From contig NZ_QSOC01000001.1 in the NCBI RefSeq assembly GCF_003466125.1, forward strand, positions 368,733 through 432,732: DNA of 64,000 bases, read 5' to 3'. Position 1 is the first letter of the stretch. Each line of letters begins with the position of its first letter. The notes under the pieces are model-generated. The model did not search any database, was not told where the DNA came from, and saw only the letters and a program-made list of their open reading frames with translations. This document shows positions 1-9,574 of this stretch, piece by piece. The translations under genes and the position numbers were made by a program. This DNA is from Collinsella sp. TM10-22. GTDB lineage: Bacteria; Actinomycetota; Coriobacteriia; Coriobacteriales; Coriobacteriaceae.

Positions 1-557
1 TAGCTCCACACCAGGTCGTAAACGGAGTTGACACCCTGGGCGTACATGGCGATGCGCTCCAGGCCATAGGTGATCTCGACGGGCACGGGGTCGACCTCGA
101 TGCCGCCCACCTGCTGGAAGTACGTAAACTGCGTGACCTCCATGCCGTTGAGCCAGACCTCCCAGCCAAGGCCCCAGGCGCCCAGCGTCGGGCTCTCCCA
201 GTCATCCTCGACAAAACGGACGTCATGGTCGTTGGGGTCCAGGCCAATGGCGGCCAGCGAACCCAGGTAGAGCTCCTGGGCATTGACCGGCGAGGGCTTG
301 ATGAGCACCTGGAACTGATAGTAGTGCTGCATGCGGTTGGGGTTCTCGCCGTAGCGGCCGTCGGCGGGACGGCGGCAGGGCTGCGCATAGCAGGTGCGCC
401 ACTCGGCGGGACCGAGCGAGCGCAGCGTGGTCGCGGTGTGGAAGGTACCGGCACCGACCTCGGAGTCATAGGGCTGCATAATGACGCAGCCCTGCTCGCC
501 CCAGTACTGCTGGAGGCGCAGGATGATGTCTTGGAAGGAAAGCGATGAAGCGTTCAT
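1..557 (-). CDS. glyQ: Glycyl-tRNA synthetase alpha subunit (partial, 3' end outside window)
   Basis: The first 185 residues are present and translation continues past base 1. The protein starts [19 protein letters not shown] and contains the GlyQ hallmarks [23 protein letters not shown] and [19 protein letters not shown], so it is the alpha (catalytic) chain of the bacterial alpha2beta2 enzyme that charges tRNA-Gly. The ATG at 557 is preceded by a purine-rich AGAGG element. The gene lies about 60 bp downstream of lepB on the same strand. The beta-subunit gene glyS would be expected beyond the left edge, but this cannot be seen here. Confidence 0.95.
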   Translation of the reverse strand, partial: MNASSLSFQDIILRLQQYWGEQGCVIMQPYDSEVGAGTFHTATTLRSLGPAEWRTCYAQPCRRPADGRYGENPNRMQHYYQFQVLIKPSPVNAQELYLGSLAAIGLDPNDHDVRFVEDDWESPTLGAWGLGWEVWLNGMEVTQFTYFQQVGGIEVDPVPVEITYGLERIAMYAQGVNSVYDLVWS

Positions 558-616
558 GCCTCTAATATCCCCTCGTCGAAACGATTACACGGTTAGGTAC
601 TGTACTATAGCGGTTT

Positions 617-1234
617 TTAGTCGATAGCGCCGATACGGTTGAGCGGCCAGTAGCGAACAAGCGCCACAGCGATCAAATCAGAGCGATCGACGGGACCAAA
701 GTAGCGTGAGTCGGCAGAGTTTTCGCGGTTGTCGCCCATCACCCACACGCAGTCGTCGGGGACGGTGTAGGGATAGCTCACCTGGGCGCCGGGCGCCTGG
801 ACCGAAAGCGGCCAGCTCATGCCGGTCGTATAATCCTCGTCGAGCGTCTGGCCGTCAACGACCACGTGTCCGTCCTGCAGGTCGACCGTCTGGCCGGACG
901 TGGCAATAACGCGCTTGACGAGAACATCGTGCTCGGAGGTGCCATCGGGGTTGTGGAATACCACAATATCGCCCTGTTTGACGGGCTGACCGAGCTCGAG
1001 GCTCACCTTTTGCGCCAGGATCTGGTCGCCAATCTCGATCGTGTCCTCCATGGAGCCGGTGGGCACCACAAAGGGCTCGATCACAAAGGTGCGGATCAAG
1101 AAGGTGGCGGCGAGCGCGATAAGAATGACTAAAACCCACTCCAGAGCACCACGTAAAGTGAAAACGGACCTTTCGCCAAAATCATGTTCGAGGTGAACCC
1201 GCTGACGCCCTTTATCATCCACCATTCTATTCAC
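617..1234 (-). CDS. lepB: Signal peptidase I
   Basis: 205-residue type I signal peptidase that cleaves signal peptides of exported proteins at the outer face of the membrane. One membrane segment spans about residues 31-52. The catalytic serine is in PTGSMEDT (Ser61), the general-base lysine in VLVKRVIA (Lys107), and the conserved box GDNRENSADSR starts near residue 167. The start is GTG at 1234, behind GGAAGGG; an alternative in-frame ATG lies three codons later. The gene overlaps the end of trmD by 8 bp, so the two are translationally coupled at the end of the rpsP operon. Placement of lepB next to trmD is common in Gram-positive bacteria. Confidence 0.95.
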   Translation of the reverse strand: MNRMVDDKGRQRVHLEHDFGERSVFTLRGALEWVLVILIALAATFLIRTFVIEPFVVPTGSMEDTIEIGDQILAQKVSLELGQPVKQGDIVVFHNPDGTSEHDVLVKRVIATSGQTVDLQDGHVVVDGQTLDEDYTTGMSWPLSVQAPGAQVSYPYTVPDDCVWVMGDNRENSADSRYFGPVDRSDLIAVALVRYWPLNRIGAID

Positions 1235-1973
1235 CCCTTCCGGAAAGCAAATCTTGCGCGTAAGCGCGCTCTTCGGGCGTGAGCCGCGCCGTCTCGATCA
1301 GATCGGGTCGCCAGCGGCAGGTACGCTCAATGGCATTCTTACGGCGCCAGGCGTCAACCTTGGCATGATCGCCACTCACGAGCACCGGGGGCACACCCTC
1401 GCCGTTGAACTCGGCGGGACGGGTGTACTGCGCATATTCGAGCAGACCACCGTCCTCGGCGGTCGAGAACGACTCATCGACGTTGCTCATCTCGTCGCCC
1501 AGGGCGCCGGGAATCAGACGCACGACGGCATCGGACACGACCATGGCGGGGAGTTCGCCGCCCGTGAGCACATAGTCGCCGATCGACAGGCGCTCGTCGG
1601 CATACGCATAGGCACGCTCGTCGACACCTTCGTAACGGCTGCACACAAACAGCAGGCGCTCGCTTTTGAGCAGGCGCTCGGCCACATGCTGCGTAAAGGG
1701 CTCGCCGCACGGGGTGAAGAACACCACGGTGGGCTTGGGACCCTCGGAGCTAATAGCCTCGATGGCCTCGGCAATGGGCTCGACCTTCATGAGCATGCCC
1801 TGCCCGCCGCCATACGGCTCGTCATCGACGGTACGATGGCGATCGTGCGTCCAGTCGCGCAGGTTATAGGCCTTAAAATCAAAAAGGCCGGCCTTACGGG
1901 CGCGGCCCAAGATCGATGTGGACATGACGGGCTCAAACATCTCGGGAAAGACCGAAAGGGTCTCGATCAGCAT
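1227..1973 (-). CDS. trmD: tRNA (guanine-37-N1)-methyltransferase
   Basis: SPOUT-fold enzyme that uses SAM to methylate G37 next to the anticodon and so prevents +1 frameshifting. The N-terminus MLIETLSVFPEMFEP and the knot-region motif GDYVLTGGELPAMV are diagnostic. The ATG at 1973 is preferred over an upstream in-frame start at 2000 because AGGGAGG sits just upstream and the protein then begins as in the family. Length is 248 residues, usual for TrmD. It follows rimM by a few bases and overlaps lepB. Confidence 0.96.
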   Translation of the reverse strand: MLIETLSVFPEMFEPVMSTSILGRARKAGLFDFKAYNLRDWTHDRHRTVDDEPYGGGQGMLMKVEPIAEAIEAISSEGPKPTVVFFTPCGEPFTQHVAERLLKSERLLFVCSRYEGVDERAYAYADERLSIGDYVLTGGELPAMVVSDAVVRLIPGALGDEMSNVDESFSTAEDGGLLEYAQYTRPAEFNGEGVPPVLVSGDHAKVDAWRRKNAIERTCRWRPDLIETARLTPEERAYAQDLLSGRGE

Positions 1974-1983
1974 GTTTACCTCC

Positions 1984-2505
1984 CTACTTGTCCATATCAA
2001 TCAAACCGTCCATAACGTGGACGGAAATTGTGCCCTGATCGGGAAGATCGAGCACAACCTGCTCGATCACGGGAATCAGTACCTCGCCGTACCGATCGCC
2101 CTCGACAACCCAAACATCGTTAGCGGGCGTCGACATGATCTCGACGATCGTGCCGAGCGAACCGAAGCGCTCGTCGACCACCTCACGACCCATCAGGTCG
2201 GTATAGGCAGCGTCGAGCGAATCGAGCTCAAAGTCGTCACGATTTGCCAGCACGTAGCATCCCGTGATGCCCTCGGCGGCCGTCAAGTCGTCAATGCCCT
2301 CAAACGAGACCAGATCGCCATCGCCCGCATCGGTGACGGACACGACCGTGCAAAAGCGGTCGCGCTTGAGCGCGGGCGGCGTCAGGGCGACGCGCATACC
2401 CGGCTCTAATACAGAAGGAAGCCCCCGCAGCGGCTGCGCGAGGACCTCCCCCTTCCTTCCGTGCGGCTTGACCACACGGGCGATGTTTTTGTACTGGGAC
2501 CTCAA
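1984..2505 (-). CDS. rimM: Ribosome maturation factor RimM
   Basis: 173-residue 16S processing factor that binds ribosomal protein S19 and assists assembly of the 30S head. The N-terminal domain begins near YKNIARVVKPHGRKGEV, with the family's G-x-(K/R)-GEV motif, and the C-terminal PRC-barrel half contains LMGREVVDE and VIEQVVLDLP. It lies between the KH protein and trmD, the classical rpsP-khpA-rimM-trmD order. It appears complete and intact. Confidence 0.95.
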   Translation of the reverse strand: MRSQYKNIARVVKPHGRKGEVLAQPLRGLPSVLEPGMRVALTPPALKRDRFCTVVSVTDAGDGDLVSFEGIDDLTAAEGITGCYVLANRDDFELDSLDAAYTDLMGREVVDERFGSLGTIVEIMSTPANDVWVVEGDRYGEVLIPVIEQVVLDLPDQGTISVHVMDGLIDMDK

Positions 2506-2509
2506 GGTC

Positions 2510-2794
2510 CTAGCCCAGAACCTCTACCTCGACAGCAGTGTCGAGGCGAGCGGCCAGTGCACGGGCGAGCGTGCGAATGGCCTTGATGGTACGGCCACGA
2601 CGGCCGATGACCTTAGCGACGTCATCCTCGGCGACCGAAACCTCAATCGTAGAGGCTCCGTCACCATCGATGACCTCAAGGCTCACGGAATCCGGGTCGT
2701 CGACGATCTGAACAACGAGATATTCGACGAGATCGGCGATGCGATCTGAGAGCATTGCCTCACCCTCGAGCTGTGCAGCGTCAACCTCAGGCAC
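2510..2794 (-). CDS. khpA: KH-domain RNA-binding protein KhpA
   Basis: 94-residue small KH protein. The RNA-binding GxxG loop is seen in VIGRRGRTIKAIRTL at about residues 62-76, after an N-terminal part with LVEYLVVQIVDDPDSV. KhpA proteins bind many RNAs, often as a heterodimer with KhpB, and affect cell elongation in streptococci. The GTG at 2794 is chosen because GGAG is placed a few bases upstream, overlapping the rpsP stop; a downstream ATG (MLSDRIADL) is an alternative. It is the second gene of the rpsP operon. Confidence 0.92.
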   Translation of the reverse strand: MPEVDAAQLEGEAMLSDRIADLVEYLVVQIVDDPDSVSLEVIDGDGASTIEVSVAEDDVAKVIGRRGRTIKAIRTLARALAARLDTAVEVEVLG

Positions 2795-2797
2795 GAT

Positions 2798-3139
2798 TTA
2801 CTCCTCGGCGCCCTCAGCGGCCTCAGCGGCAGCCTTAGCGGCCTCGGCCTCTTTGGCGAGCTGCTTCTTGGACTTCTTGACGACGGTCTCGGTCTTCTCG
2901 CCCTCGTTGGCGGCCTTGACCAGAGCGGCGACGGCGTCGGTGAGCTGAGCGCCCTTGGACTGCCAGTCGGCGATCTTCTCGAGGTCGAGGTTGATGGTCT
3001 TGGGGGCGGTCATCGGGTTGTAGCGGCCAACCTCCTCGATGATACGACCGTCACGCGGGGCGCGGGAATCGGCGACGACGACACGGTAGTACGGACGCTT
3101 CTTAGCGCCGTGACGAGCAAGGCGAATCTTGACTGCCAA
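2798..3139 (-). CDS. rpsP: 30S ribosomal protein S16
   Basis: 113-residue S16. The family start [19 protein letters not shown] is encoded from a TTG codon at 3139 with GGAGGA upstream. A longer reading to 3175 adds twelve residues that do not match the family. The conserved core [22 protein letters not shown] is followed by an alanine- and lysine-rich C-terminal extension (after about residue 80) that is longer than in many S16 proteins. It is the first gene of the rpsP-khpA-rimM-trmD-lepB operon and is divergent from dinB. Confidence 0.95.
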   Translation of the reverse strand: MAVKIRLARHGAKKRPYYRVVVADSRAPRDGRIIEEVGRYNPMTAPKTINLDLEKIADWQSKGAQLTDAVAALVKAANEGEKTETVVKKSKKQLAKEAEAAKAAAEAAEGAEE

Positions 3140-3195
3140 AGGAAACTCCTCCAACCAAGCAGCTTTAGGCTGCAACTACAAACAAACAGTTGAAC

Positions 3196-3224
3196 ATAAT
3201 ACGCCATCGACGCGGGCAGGTGAA
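3196..3224 (-). promoter_or_regulatory. Candidate sigma70-type promoter of the rpsP operon
   Basis: On the minus strand TTCACC (3224-3219) and TATTAT (3201-3196) are 17 bases apart, about 60 bases upstream of the rpsP TTG start. The -10 box matches 5 of 6 consensus bases and the -35 box about 4 of 6. This is inferred from sequence only. Confidence 0.4.
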
Positions 3225-3328
3225 GTCCGTGAGACCAACTTCTTCGGTGTAGTCGAAGGCAAATCCATATCTTAGACAAGAATTCGCGATTTGCAAGCAC
3301 ATCCACGCACCCCACATGAGCTGCGCGG

Positions 3329-3341
3329 TATACTCATGCCA
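3329..3341 (+). promoter_or_regulatory. Candidate -10 element giving a leaderless dinB mRNA
   Basis: TATACT at 3329-3334 ends six bases before the dinB ATG at 3341, so a transcript from it would begin at or next to the start codon. There is no convincing ribosome binding site before the ATG and no clear -35 box. Leaderless mRNAs are common in Actinomycetota, so the arrangement is plausible but inferred. Confidence 0.35.
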
Positions 3342-4594
3342 TGAAAAGACGCGAACATACATACGGTTATGAGGATGCTGCGGGTGTCACGCCGCCGCCC
3401 TGGACGGGACCGGCGGTGGGCCTCATGGACCTCGACGCGTTTTTTGCTGGCGTGGAGATGCTCGACCACCCCGAGTGGCGCGGCAAGCCGCTCATCGTGG
3501 GCGGTGACGCCGATTCTCGCGGTGTTGTATCGACCTGCTCCTACGAGGCGCGTCGCTTTGGCGTGCATTCCGCCATGCCCTCGGCCGAGGCACGGCGCCT
3601 GTGTCCGCAGGCCATTTGGACGCATGGGCATTTTGATCGCTACCGCGAGGTCAGCGCGCAGGTCATGGCGATTCTCGCCGACGAGACCCCGCGCGTTGAG
3701 CGCGTATCCATCGACGAAGCTTTTATCGATATCACACCGGGTCGCTTTGCGCCCGAAGACCCGCTACTGGTTGCACGGCGCATCAGCGATCGCGTGGCAG
3801 CGCTGGGAGTGACCTGCTCTATTGGCGTGGGCTGCAACAAGACGGTCGCAAAGATCGCAAGCGAGCGGGACAAGCCGTTCGGGCTGACCATCGTGCGCCC
3901 CGGAACCGAGCAGCGTTTTTTGGCCTCGCTGCCGGTATCTGCCATGAGCGGCATCGGGCGCTCGGCCGAGGAGCGACTGCGCCGCATGCGCATCTACACG
4001 CTCGGCGAGCTGTCACGTGCACCGGAACTCACCTTGGCCTCTATTTTTGGTGTCAACGGCGAACGCATGCGCCAGCGTGCGCTGGGATTCGAGGTTTCCG
4101 AAGTCACGAGTCTTGATGAGGAACGCGAGGTTAAATCGGTGAGCAATGAGCGCACCTTTGCGAAAGATTTGACTGAGCGTGGGGACATCGAAGCGGCGAT
4201 TGCGCTGTTGGGAGAGTCAGTGGGACGCCGCCTGCGCCGTCAGGGACTAACGGGCGCCACGGTGACGCTCAAGCTCAAGTATTCGTATGGAAGCGGGCGA
4301 ACGGCGCAGCGGCGGCTTCCCCACCCCACCGACGACGAGAATATCTTTGTTGCCGTGGCGCTCGAGCTGCTCGATAATATCTGGCAAGAAGGCATGCACG
4401 TACGTCTGGCAGGTATCGGAATGAGCGACTTCAACCACCAAGGCGGTATCCAAACCGACCTGTTCTGCGAAGTCGATGACCGCGGGGCCCAATCGAGCGA
4501 CCGTCGCGACCTCTCAGTCGCCATCGACGCCGTCCGAGACAAATTCGGCGACACCGCCCTATCCTTCGGCCGCCAATCCCGCTTCAACGATTAA
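3341..4594 (+). CDS. dinB: DNA polymerase IV (Y-family translesion polymerase)
   Basis: 417-residue error-prone polymerase that bypasses DNA lesions. Metal-binding acidic residues are visible in GLMDLDAFFAGVE (Asp30, Asp32) and RVSIDEAFID (Asp125, Glu126). The fold continues through CSIGVGCNKTVAKIASE and a helix-hairpin-helix region (SAMSGIGRSAEERLRRMRI) to a little-finger domain with RTFAKDL and VTLKLKY. The ATG at 3341 is the only sensible start, because an ATG six bases earlier runs straight into a stop. It is the only plus-strand gene in the first 24 kb and is convergent with rsfS. Confidence 0.93.
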   Translation: MKRREHTYGYEDAAGVTPPPWTGPAVGLMDLDAFFAGVEMLDHPEWRGKPLIVGGDADSRGVVSTCSYEARRFGVHSAMPSAEARRLCPQAIWTHGHFDRYREVSAQVMAILADETPRVERVSIDEAFIDITPGRFAPEDPLLVARRISDRVAALGVTCSIGVGCNKTVAKIASERDKPFGLTIVRPGTEQRFLASLPVSAMSGIGRSAEERLRRMRIYTLGELSRAPELTLASIFGVNGERMRQRALGFEVSEVTSLDEEREVKSVSNERTFAKDLTERGDIEAAIALLGESVGRRLRRQGLTGATVTLKLKYSYGSGRTAQRRLPHPTDDENIFVAVALELLDNIWQEGMHVRLAGIGMSDFNHQGGIQTDLFCEVDDRGAQSSDRRDLSVAIDAVRDKFGDTALSFGRQSRFND

Positions 4595-4606
4595 CCGCCT
4601 TTAGGC

Positions 4607-4649
4607 AAAAAGAAAGCCGGGCAGGTGCGGAAAACCGCAACTGACCGGC
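4607..4649 (-). terminator. Intrinsic terminator of the rplU-rsfS operon
   Basis: On the minus strand an imperfect hairpin (GCCGG...TGCGG-TTTT-CCGCA...CCGGC, 4649-4616) is followed by TTTCTTTTT. It lies about 40 bases past the rsfS stop, in the gap convergent with dinB. Confidence 0.75.
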
Positions 4650-4660
4650 GATATGCGTGA

Positions 4661-4692
4661 GGGTAGCTAAACCCCGTCTCAAATGAGCTACT
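4661..4692. repeat. Degenerate single arm of the GGTAGCTAA palindromic element
   Basis: GGGTAGCTAAACCCCGTCTC followed by a reversed AGCTACT resembles one arm of the larger elements at 21683-21812 and 30413-30544, which read GGTAGCTAA, then GCCCCGTCCCAAATT, then TAGCTACC. It overlaps the rsfS stop codon by a base or two. It looks like a decayed or solo copy. Confidence 0.55.
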
Positions 4693-5146
4693 AGAGGAGG
4701 TTGAGGGGGAGCTGGGGGGCGTCGCCCCAGAGCTTTTCTAGGCGGTAGAAGTCGCGGGCTTCGGGAGTGAAGACGTGGACGACAACCGAACCGTAGTCCA
4801 TGAGCATCCAGGTCTTCTGCTCACGGCCCTCGATGGAGAACGGATGCTCGCCGCAAGCCTCGGCGACCTTCTCCTCGATCTCGTCGACGATCGAATCGAC
4901 TTGGCGGTTGTTGGTACCGGTGGCGAGCACAAAGTAGTCGCACACATCGGAAAGCTCGGTCAGGTCGAGCACCTGCACGTCCTCGCCCTTCTTGTCGTAG
5001 GCGGCCTGCGCGGCGGCGCGGGCGACATCCTCGGCGGCGACACCGCTCGCGGACAGCGAGGCGGCGGTGCGGTCGGACGTGGCGGCGAAGCTCTTGTGCT
5101 CCACACCCTCAAGAATCTGCTCGTCGGTCATGGTCTCGTCGGCCAT
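4691..5146 (-). CDS. rsfS: Ribosomal silencing factor RsfS
   Basis: 151 residues. The RsfS/DUF143 domain covers about residues 45-150 (KGEDVQVLDLTELSDVCDYFVLATG, then RQVDSIVDEIEEK and MLMDYGSVVVHVF). The protein binds L14 on the 50S subunit and blocks subunit joining when nutrients are scarce. About 45 N-terminal residues precede the domain and are of low complexity (TAASLSASGVAAEDV). It is the last gene of the rplU-rpmA-obgE-nadD-yqeK-rsfS run; nadD-yqeK-rsfS is a common neighbourhood. Confidence 0.94.
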   Translation of the reverse strand: MADETMTDEQILEGVEHKSFAATSDRTAASLSASGVAAEDVARAAAQAAYDKKGEDVQVLDLTELSDVCDYFVLATGTNNRQVDSIVDEIEEKVAEACGEHPFSIEGREQKTWMLMDYGSVVVHVFTPEARDFYRLEKLWGDAPQLPLNLL

Positions 5147-5174
5147 GGAATACCTCTTTCTAGACGCACCCGAG

Positions 5175-5783
5175 CTAGCGCAGCTGGGCGTAATGGTTGT
5201 AAATCGTAATAGCCGTGGGATAAAGATAACGCCCGGTCTGAATCACATAGACCAGACCCTGCGCAAAACAGGAGAAGAACAACTCGTCGAGCGAGGACTT
5301 CCCCACCATCTTGCGCAGCGCATGGGCATAATCGCCGTGGCGGTTGGGTTCGATGGCATCGGCAACAAAGACCACCATATCGAGCGGCGTCATGTCGCAA
5401 GCGCCCACGGTGTGACGGTCGACAGCCTGAAAGACCGCTGGCGACAGCTCGGGAAAAAGCTGCGGAAGCTCATAGGCGGCAACCAGGCCATGCAAAAGCG
5501 GCGTCGCGGCAGACGGAGAGCCGGCAATCTTAATGCCATAATGCAAAGCGCGCGTGACCAGCTCGTCGTCGGAGAGCACCTTGTCCCAGTCATGGATCAG
5601 GCCGGCGGCGGCGGCATCAAAGCGGTCGACACCGTACACCTCGGCTAGGTGCAACGCAGTCTCGGCAACACCAAGCGAATGGACATAGCGATTGCGCTTA
5701 TCCTTCATGCGAACATCGAGCAGCCCATGAATACGCGCCAGCAGCGCGCGCTCATCGCCCTCAAACTGATCCTCTACCGGCAA
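5175..5783 (-). CDS. yqeK: HD-domain hydrolase YqeK (bis-5'-nucleosyl tetraphosphatase)
   Basis: 202-residue HD-superfamily protein. The metal ligands are the first histidine in NRYVHSLGVAETA, the His-Asp pair in GLIHDWDK, the histidine in PLLHGLVAAYEL and the Asp-Arg-His in AVDRHTVG. YqeK enzymes symmetrically cleave diadenosine tetraphosphate (Ap4A). The start is TTG at 5783, because a nearby ATG is out of frame. It follows nadD by about 12 bases and precedes rsfS. Confidence 0.9.
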   Translation of the reverse strand: MPVEDQFEGDERALLARIHGLLDVRMKDKRNRYVHSLGVAETALHLAEVYGVDRFDAAAAGLIHDWDKVLSDDELVTRALHYGIKIAGSPSAATPLLHGLVAAYELPQLFPELSPAVFQAVDRHTVGACDMTPLDMVVFVADAIEPNRHGDYAHALRKMVGKSSLDELFFSCFAQGLVYVIQTGRYLYPTAITIYNHYAQLR

Positions 5784-5795
5784 CGTAGACCCCCA

Positions 5796-6473
5796 TCACT
5801 CAAAATCTTTTTGACCCAGATCGGCATACAGCCCGCGTTTACGAATATAGCCGAGCACGGACTCGCTCGTAAGATAGCGCACGCTCATGCCGCGGGCAAC
5901 TCGCTTACGAATGTTGGTCGAGCTGATCGCCAGCGCCGGAATCTGGATATAGCGCACGTCGAACGGCAGACCCGACTCTTTGATTCGGGCACGCGCCGTA
6001 TCGATATCAAAGCCCGGTCGCGTCGCCGCAATAAAGGTAGCAAGCTCAGCGATTCGTTTGGCATCATGCCAGGTCACAATATCGATAATTGCGTCGGCGC
6101 CCGTAATAAAGTAGAGCTTTACCTGCGGCGGGTAAAAGTCGCGAAGGGCATGAAGCGTATCGGCCGTATAGGTTACGCCCGGACGGTCGATCTCGAACCG
6201 GCTCGCCAAAAAGGCCGGGTTCGCGGCGGTGGCGAGAACCGTCATGGCATAACGGTCCTCGGCGGGCGTCACCGGCTTGTCAAGCTTAAAGGCAGGCGTG
6301 CCCGCCGGCATAAAGAGCACGGCGTCCAAGTCGAGGGACTCGCGCGCCTGCTCAGCGGTCACCAGGTGTCCGTAATGGATGGGATCAAAGGTGCCACCCA
6401 TAATGCCAAGCTTAAACTCCTGCCCGTCCTCTAGAGGAAGCTCGGGCAGACCGATTCCACCGCGCAGCGACAT
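5796..6473 (-). CDS. nadD: Nicotinate-nucleotide adenylyltransferase
   Basis: 225-residue enzyme that adenylates nicotinic acid mononucleotide in NAD biosynthesis. The nucleotidyltransferase signature GIMGGTFDPIHYGHL holds the HxGH motif (His33-His36), and the C-terminal ISSTNIRKR matches the ISSTxIR ATP-binding motif. An N-terminal extension of about 20 residues precedes the Rossmann core, so an internal start is possible, although none has a better ribosome site. It sits three bases past the obgE stop. Confidence 0.94.
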   Translation of the reverse strand: MSLRGGIGLPELPLEDGQEFKLGIMGGTFDPIHYGHLVTAEQARESLDLDAVLFMPAGTPAFKLDKPVTPAEDRYAMTVLATAANPAFLASRFEIDRPGVTYTADTLHALRDFYPPQVKLYFITGADAIIDIVTWHDAKRIAELATFIAATRPGFDIDTARARIKESGLPFDVRYIQIPALAISSTNIRKRVARGMSVRYLTSESVLGYIRKRGLYADLGQKDFE

Positions 6474-6476
6474 GGC

Positions 6477-7955
<1,479 letters not shown>

Positions 7956-7958
7956 CTA

Positions 7959-8003
7959 CAAAAAAGAGGGAGACCCTTGAATCCTAAAACTCAAGTGCCT
8001 CCC
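7959..8003 (-). terminator. Hairpin with T-run between rpmA and obgE
   Basis: On the minus strand GGGAGGCACTTGA pairs imperfectly with TTCAAGGGTCTCCC and is followed by TCTTTTTT. Its position within the operon suggests partial termination that would lower obgE and downstream expression relative to the ribosomal proteins. This is inferred. Confidence 0.55.
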
Positions 8004-8028
8004 ACATATGTGCTCTATGAAGGGTGAA

Positions 8029-8286
8029 TTACGCGTTCGCGAGCGGGCGTACGCTGACCCTGTGCTTGATACCCTTGTGGAACTCAACGGTACCGTCGAC
8101 CAGCGCGAACAGCGTGTCGTCCTTGCCACGGCCAACGTTCTCACCCGGGTGGATGTGCGTGCCGTGCTGACGGACGAGAATCGTGCCCGTGGTTACCGTC
8201 TGGCCGGCGAAGCGCTTCGTGCCAAGGCGCTGACCGCGGGAGTCACGGCCATTACGGGAGGAACCGAGTCCTTTTTTGTGTGCCAT
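8029..8286 (-). CDS. rpmA: 50S ribosomal protein L27
   Basis: 85-residue L27, starting [20 protein letters not shown]. The N-terminal tail reaches the peptidyl-transferase centre. It lacks the cleavable N-terminal extension seen in Firmicutes L27, because the mature AHKKG sequence follows the initiator methionine directly. The core reads [21 protein letters not shown]. It lies between rplU and obgE. Confidence 0.97.
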   Translation of the reverse strand: MAHKKGLGSSRNGRDSRGQRLGTKRFAGQTVTTGTILVRQHGTHIHPGENVGRGKDDTLFALVDGTVEFHKGIKHRVSVRPLANA

Positions 8287-8319
8287 TGTGTATACCTACT
8301 CTTTCGTTACGAGTGTAAT

Positions 8320-8694
8320 CTACTCGGCGACGGGAGCCTCGGCAACAGCCTCGGCCTCTGCCTTGACAGCCTTCTTGGCGCGGGACGTAGCCTGGACCTT
8401 CACGATCTTCAGCTTGGTGAGCTGCTGACGATGACCCTTCAGACGACGATAGCGCTTACGCTTGTGGAACTTGAAGACCAGCTGCTTCTCGCCCTTGAAC
8501 TGCTCAACGATCTGAGCGGTAACCTTGGCCTTGGCCAGCTTGTCGGGATCGGTGACGATCTTCTTACCATCGTTGAGGAAGATGACCGGCAGGGTGACCT
8601 TGTCGCCCTCATTGCCCTCGATCTTCTCGACGGTGATGACATCGTCGGTGGCGACCTTGTACTGCTTGCCGCCCGTGTTAACGATTGCGTACAT
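8320..8694 (-). CDS. rplU: 50S ribosomal protein L21
   Basis: 124-residue L21 beginning MYAIVNTGGKQYKV, with the conserved KRYRRLKGHRQQLTKLKI near the C-terminus and an alanine/glutamate-rich tail. The ATG at 8694 is preferred over an in-frame start seven codons upstream, because it gives the family N-terminus and has AAGGGCAAG before it. It is the first gene of the operon behind a good promoter at 8765-8737. Confidence 0.96.
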   Translation of the reverse strand: MYAIVNTGGKQYKVATDDVITVEKIEGNEGDKVTLPVIFLNDGKKIVTDPDKLAKAKVTAQIVEQFKGEKQLVFKFHKRKRYRRLKGHRQQLTKLKIVKVQATSRAKKAVKAEAEAVAEAPVAE

Positions 8695-8736
8695 GTTTAC
8701 TTGCCCTTCATGCATCAGTTAGTGCAACAGCCGAAT

Positions 8737-8765
8737 ATAGTAGCAGGCGATAATACCCCCGTCAA
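8737..8765 (-). promoter_or_regulatory. Sigma70-type promoter of the rplU operon
   Basis: On the minus strand TTGACG (8765-8760) and TACTAT (8742-8737) are separated by exactly 17 bases, about 40 bases before the rplU ATG. The -35 box overlaps the last codons of the upstream radical-SAM-associated gene, so the ribosomal operon has its own promoter despite tight packing. Confidence 0.7.
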
Positions 8766-9574
8766 CGAGTATGTGGAGCAAATCCACAAGTTCGCACAGG
8801 TATGGGGCTGACGAGTCGGCCCTCGTCGTCCTCGCATGCTTGATTCTGACGCTCGACATCGTAGGAGCAGATGGTCACGAGGTCTTGCATACCGGTGGAA
8901 ACAATAGGTGCATCCACGCCCGGGGTCAAGCCCTGCAACAAAACATCAGCAGCGGAAAGCAAAATTTCCGGACGCATGGAGCCCTCGTTGTCGGCATGGG
9001 TGTCGAGCATGAGCACCAAATGGTCCGGGCGATCCCCCGCCGTGAGCTCATAGCCCACGAGCGTGTGATCCAAATCCAAGCGCTTGCTTTTTTTGCCGCG
9101 CGCGTAGTCGATGCCATGGTCCGCACGCAGTGCGTCGATCGCGCGACGCACCTCGTCGGCGCTTACGGGCGCCTCGGGATCCAAGTGCAGGTCAATGCGA
9201 TACGACAGGCGCGTGAGCTGCGCCGTCAACGCCGGCGTGCGCACGTCGATGTACGCCGCCTCAATGGGCGCCAGATCGGCCGGAGACGCCGCAGCCAGGC
9301 GCCCAAACGCCTCGTCGAGCGCCACGAACTCGGTCATAAACAGGTCATACCACTCGCAGGTCGACGACGTACCCACCGGTAGCGCCGAAGAGAAGCCCAC
9401 GCGCATGTGCGGAGAGAAGCCCTGCGTGACGGCATAGGGAAGTCCCGCACGGCGCACGATGCGCTCAATGGTATGGATTACTTCGAGATGGCCCAGGTAC
9501 TTAAGGCGATCGCGCTTGCCATAGCGAACACGAAGCCTAAAGAGCGTGGGGTTGTCGGTCAGGCGCTCACTCAT
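8762..9574 (-). CDS. TIGR03936/DUF2344 radical-SAM-associated protein
   Basis: 270 residues with the DUF2344 features FRLRVRYGKRDRLKYLGHLEV and a C-terminal PIPVRTCGF-type segment. The family is nearly always encoded beside a TIGR03960 radical SAM protein, as here: the upstream gene ends inside this one's start, a 4-base overlap. Its biochemical role is not established. Linkage to rplU-rpmA-obgE and sometimes to RNase E/G suggests a role in RNA or ribosome modification, which is inference. No radical SAM cysteine motif is present. Confidence 0.88.
   Translation of the reverse strand: MSERLTDNPTLFRLRVRYGKRDRLKYLGHLEVIHTIERIVRRAGLPYAVTQGFSPHMRVGFSSALPVGTSSTCEWYDLFMTEFVALDEAFGRLAAASPADLAPIEAAYIDVRTPALTAQLTRLSYRIDLHLDPEAPVSADEVRRAIDALRADHGIDYARGKKSKRLDLDHTLVGYELTAGDRPDHLVLMLDTHADNEGSMRPEILLSAADVLLQGLTPGVDAPIVSTGMQDLVTICSYDVERQNQACEDDEGRLVSPIPVRTCGFAPHTR

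Noticed and set aside
3140..3175. Twelve-residue N-terminal extension of S16
   Set aside because: GGAGGA precedes the internal TTG at 3139 and the family N-terminus begins there; the extension would contain the ribosome binding site.
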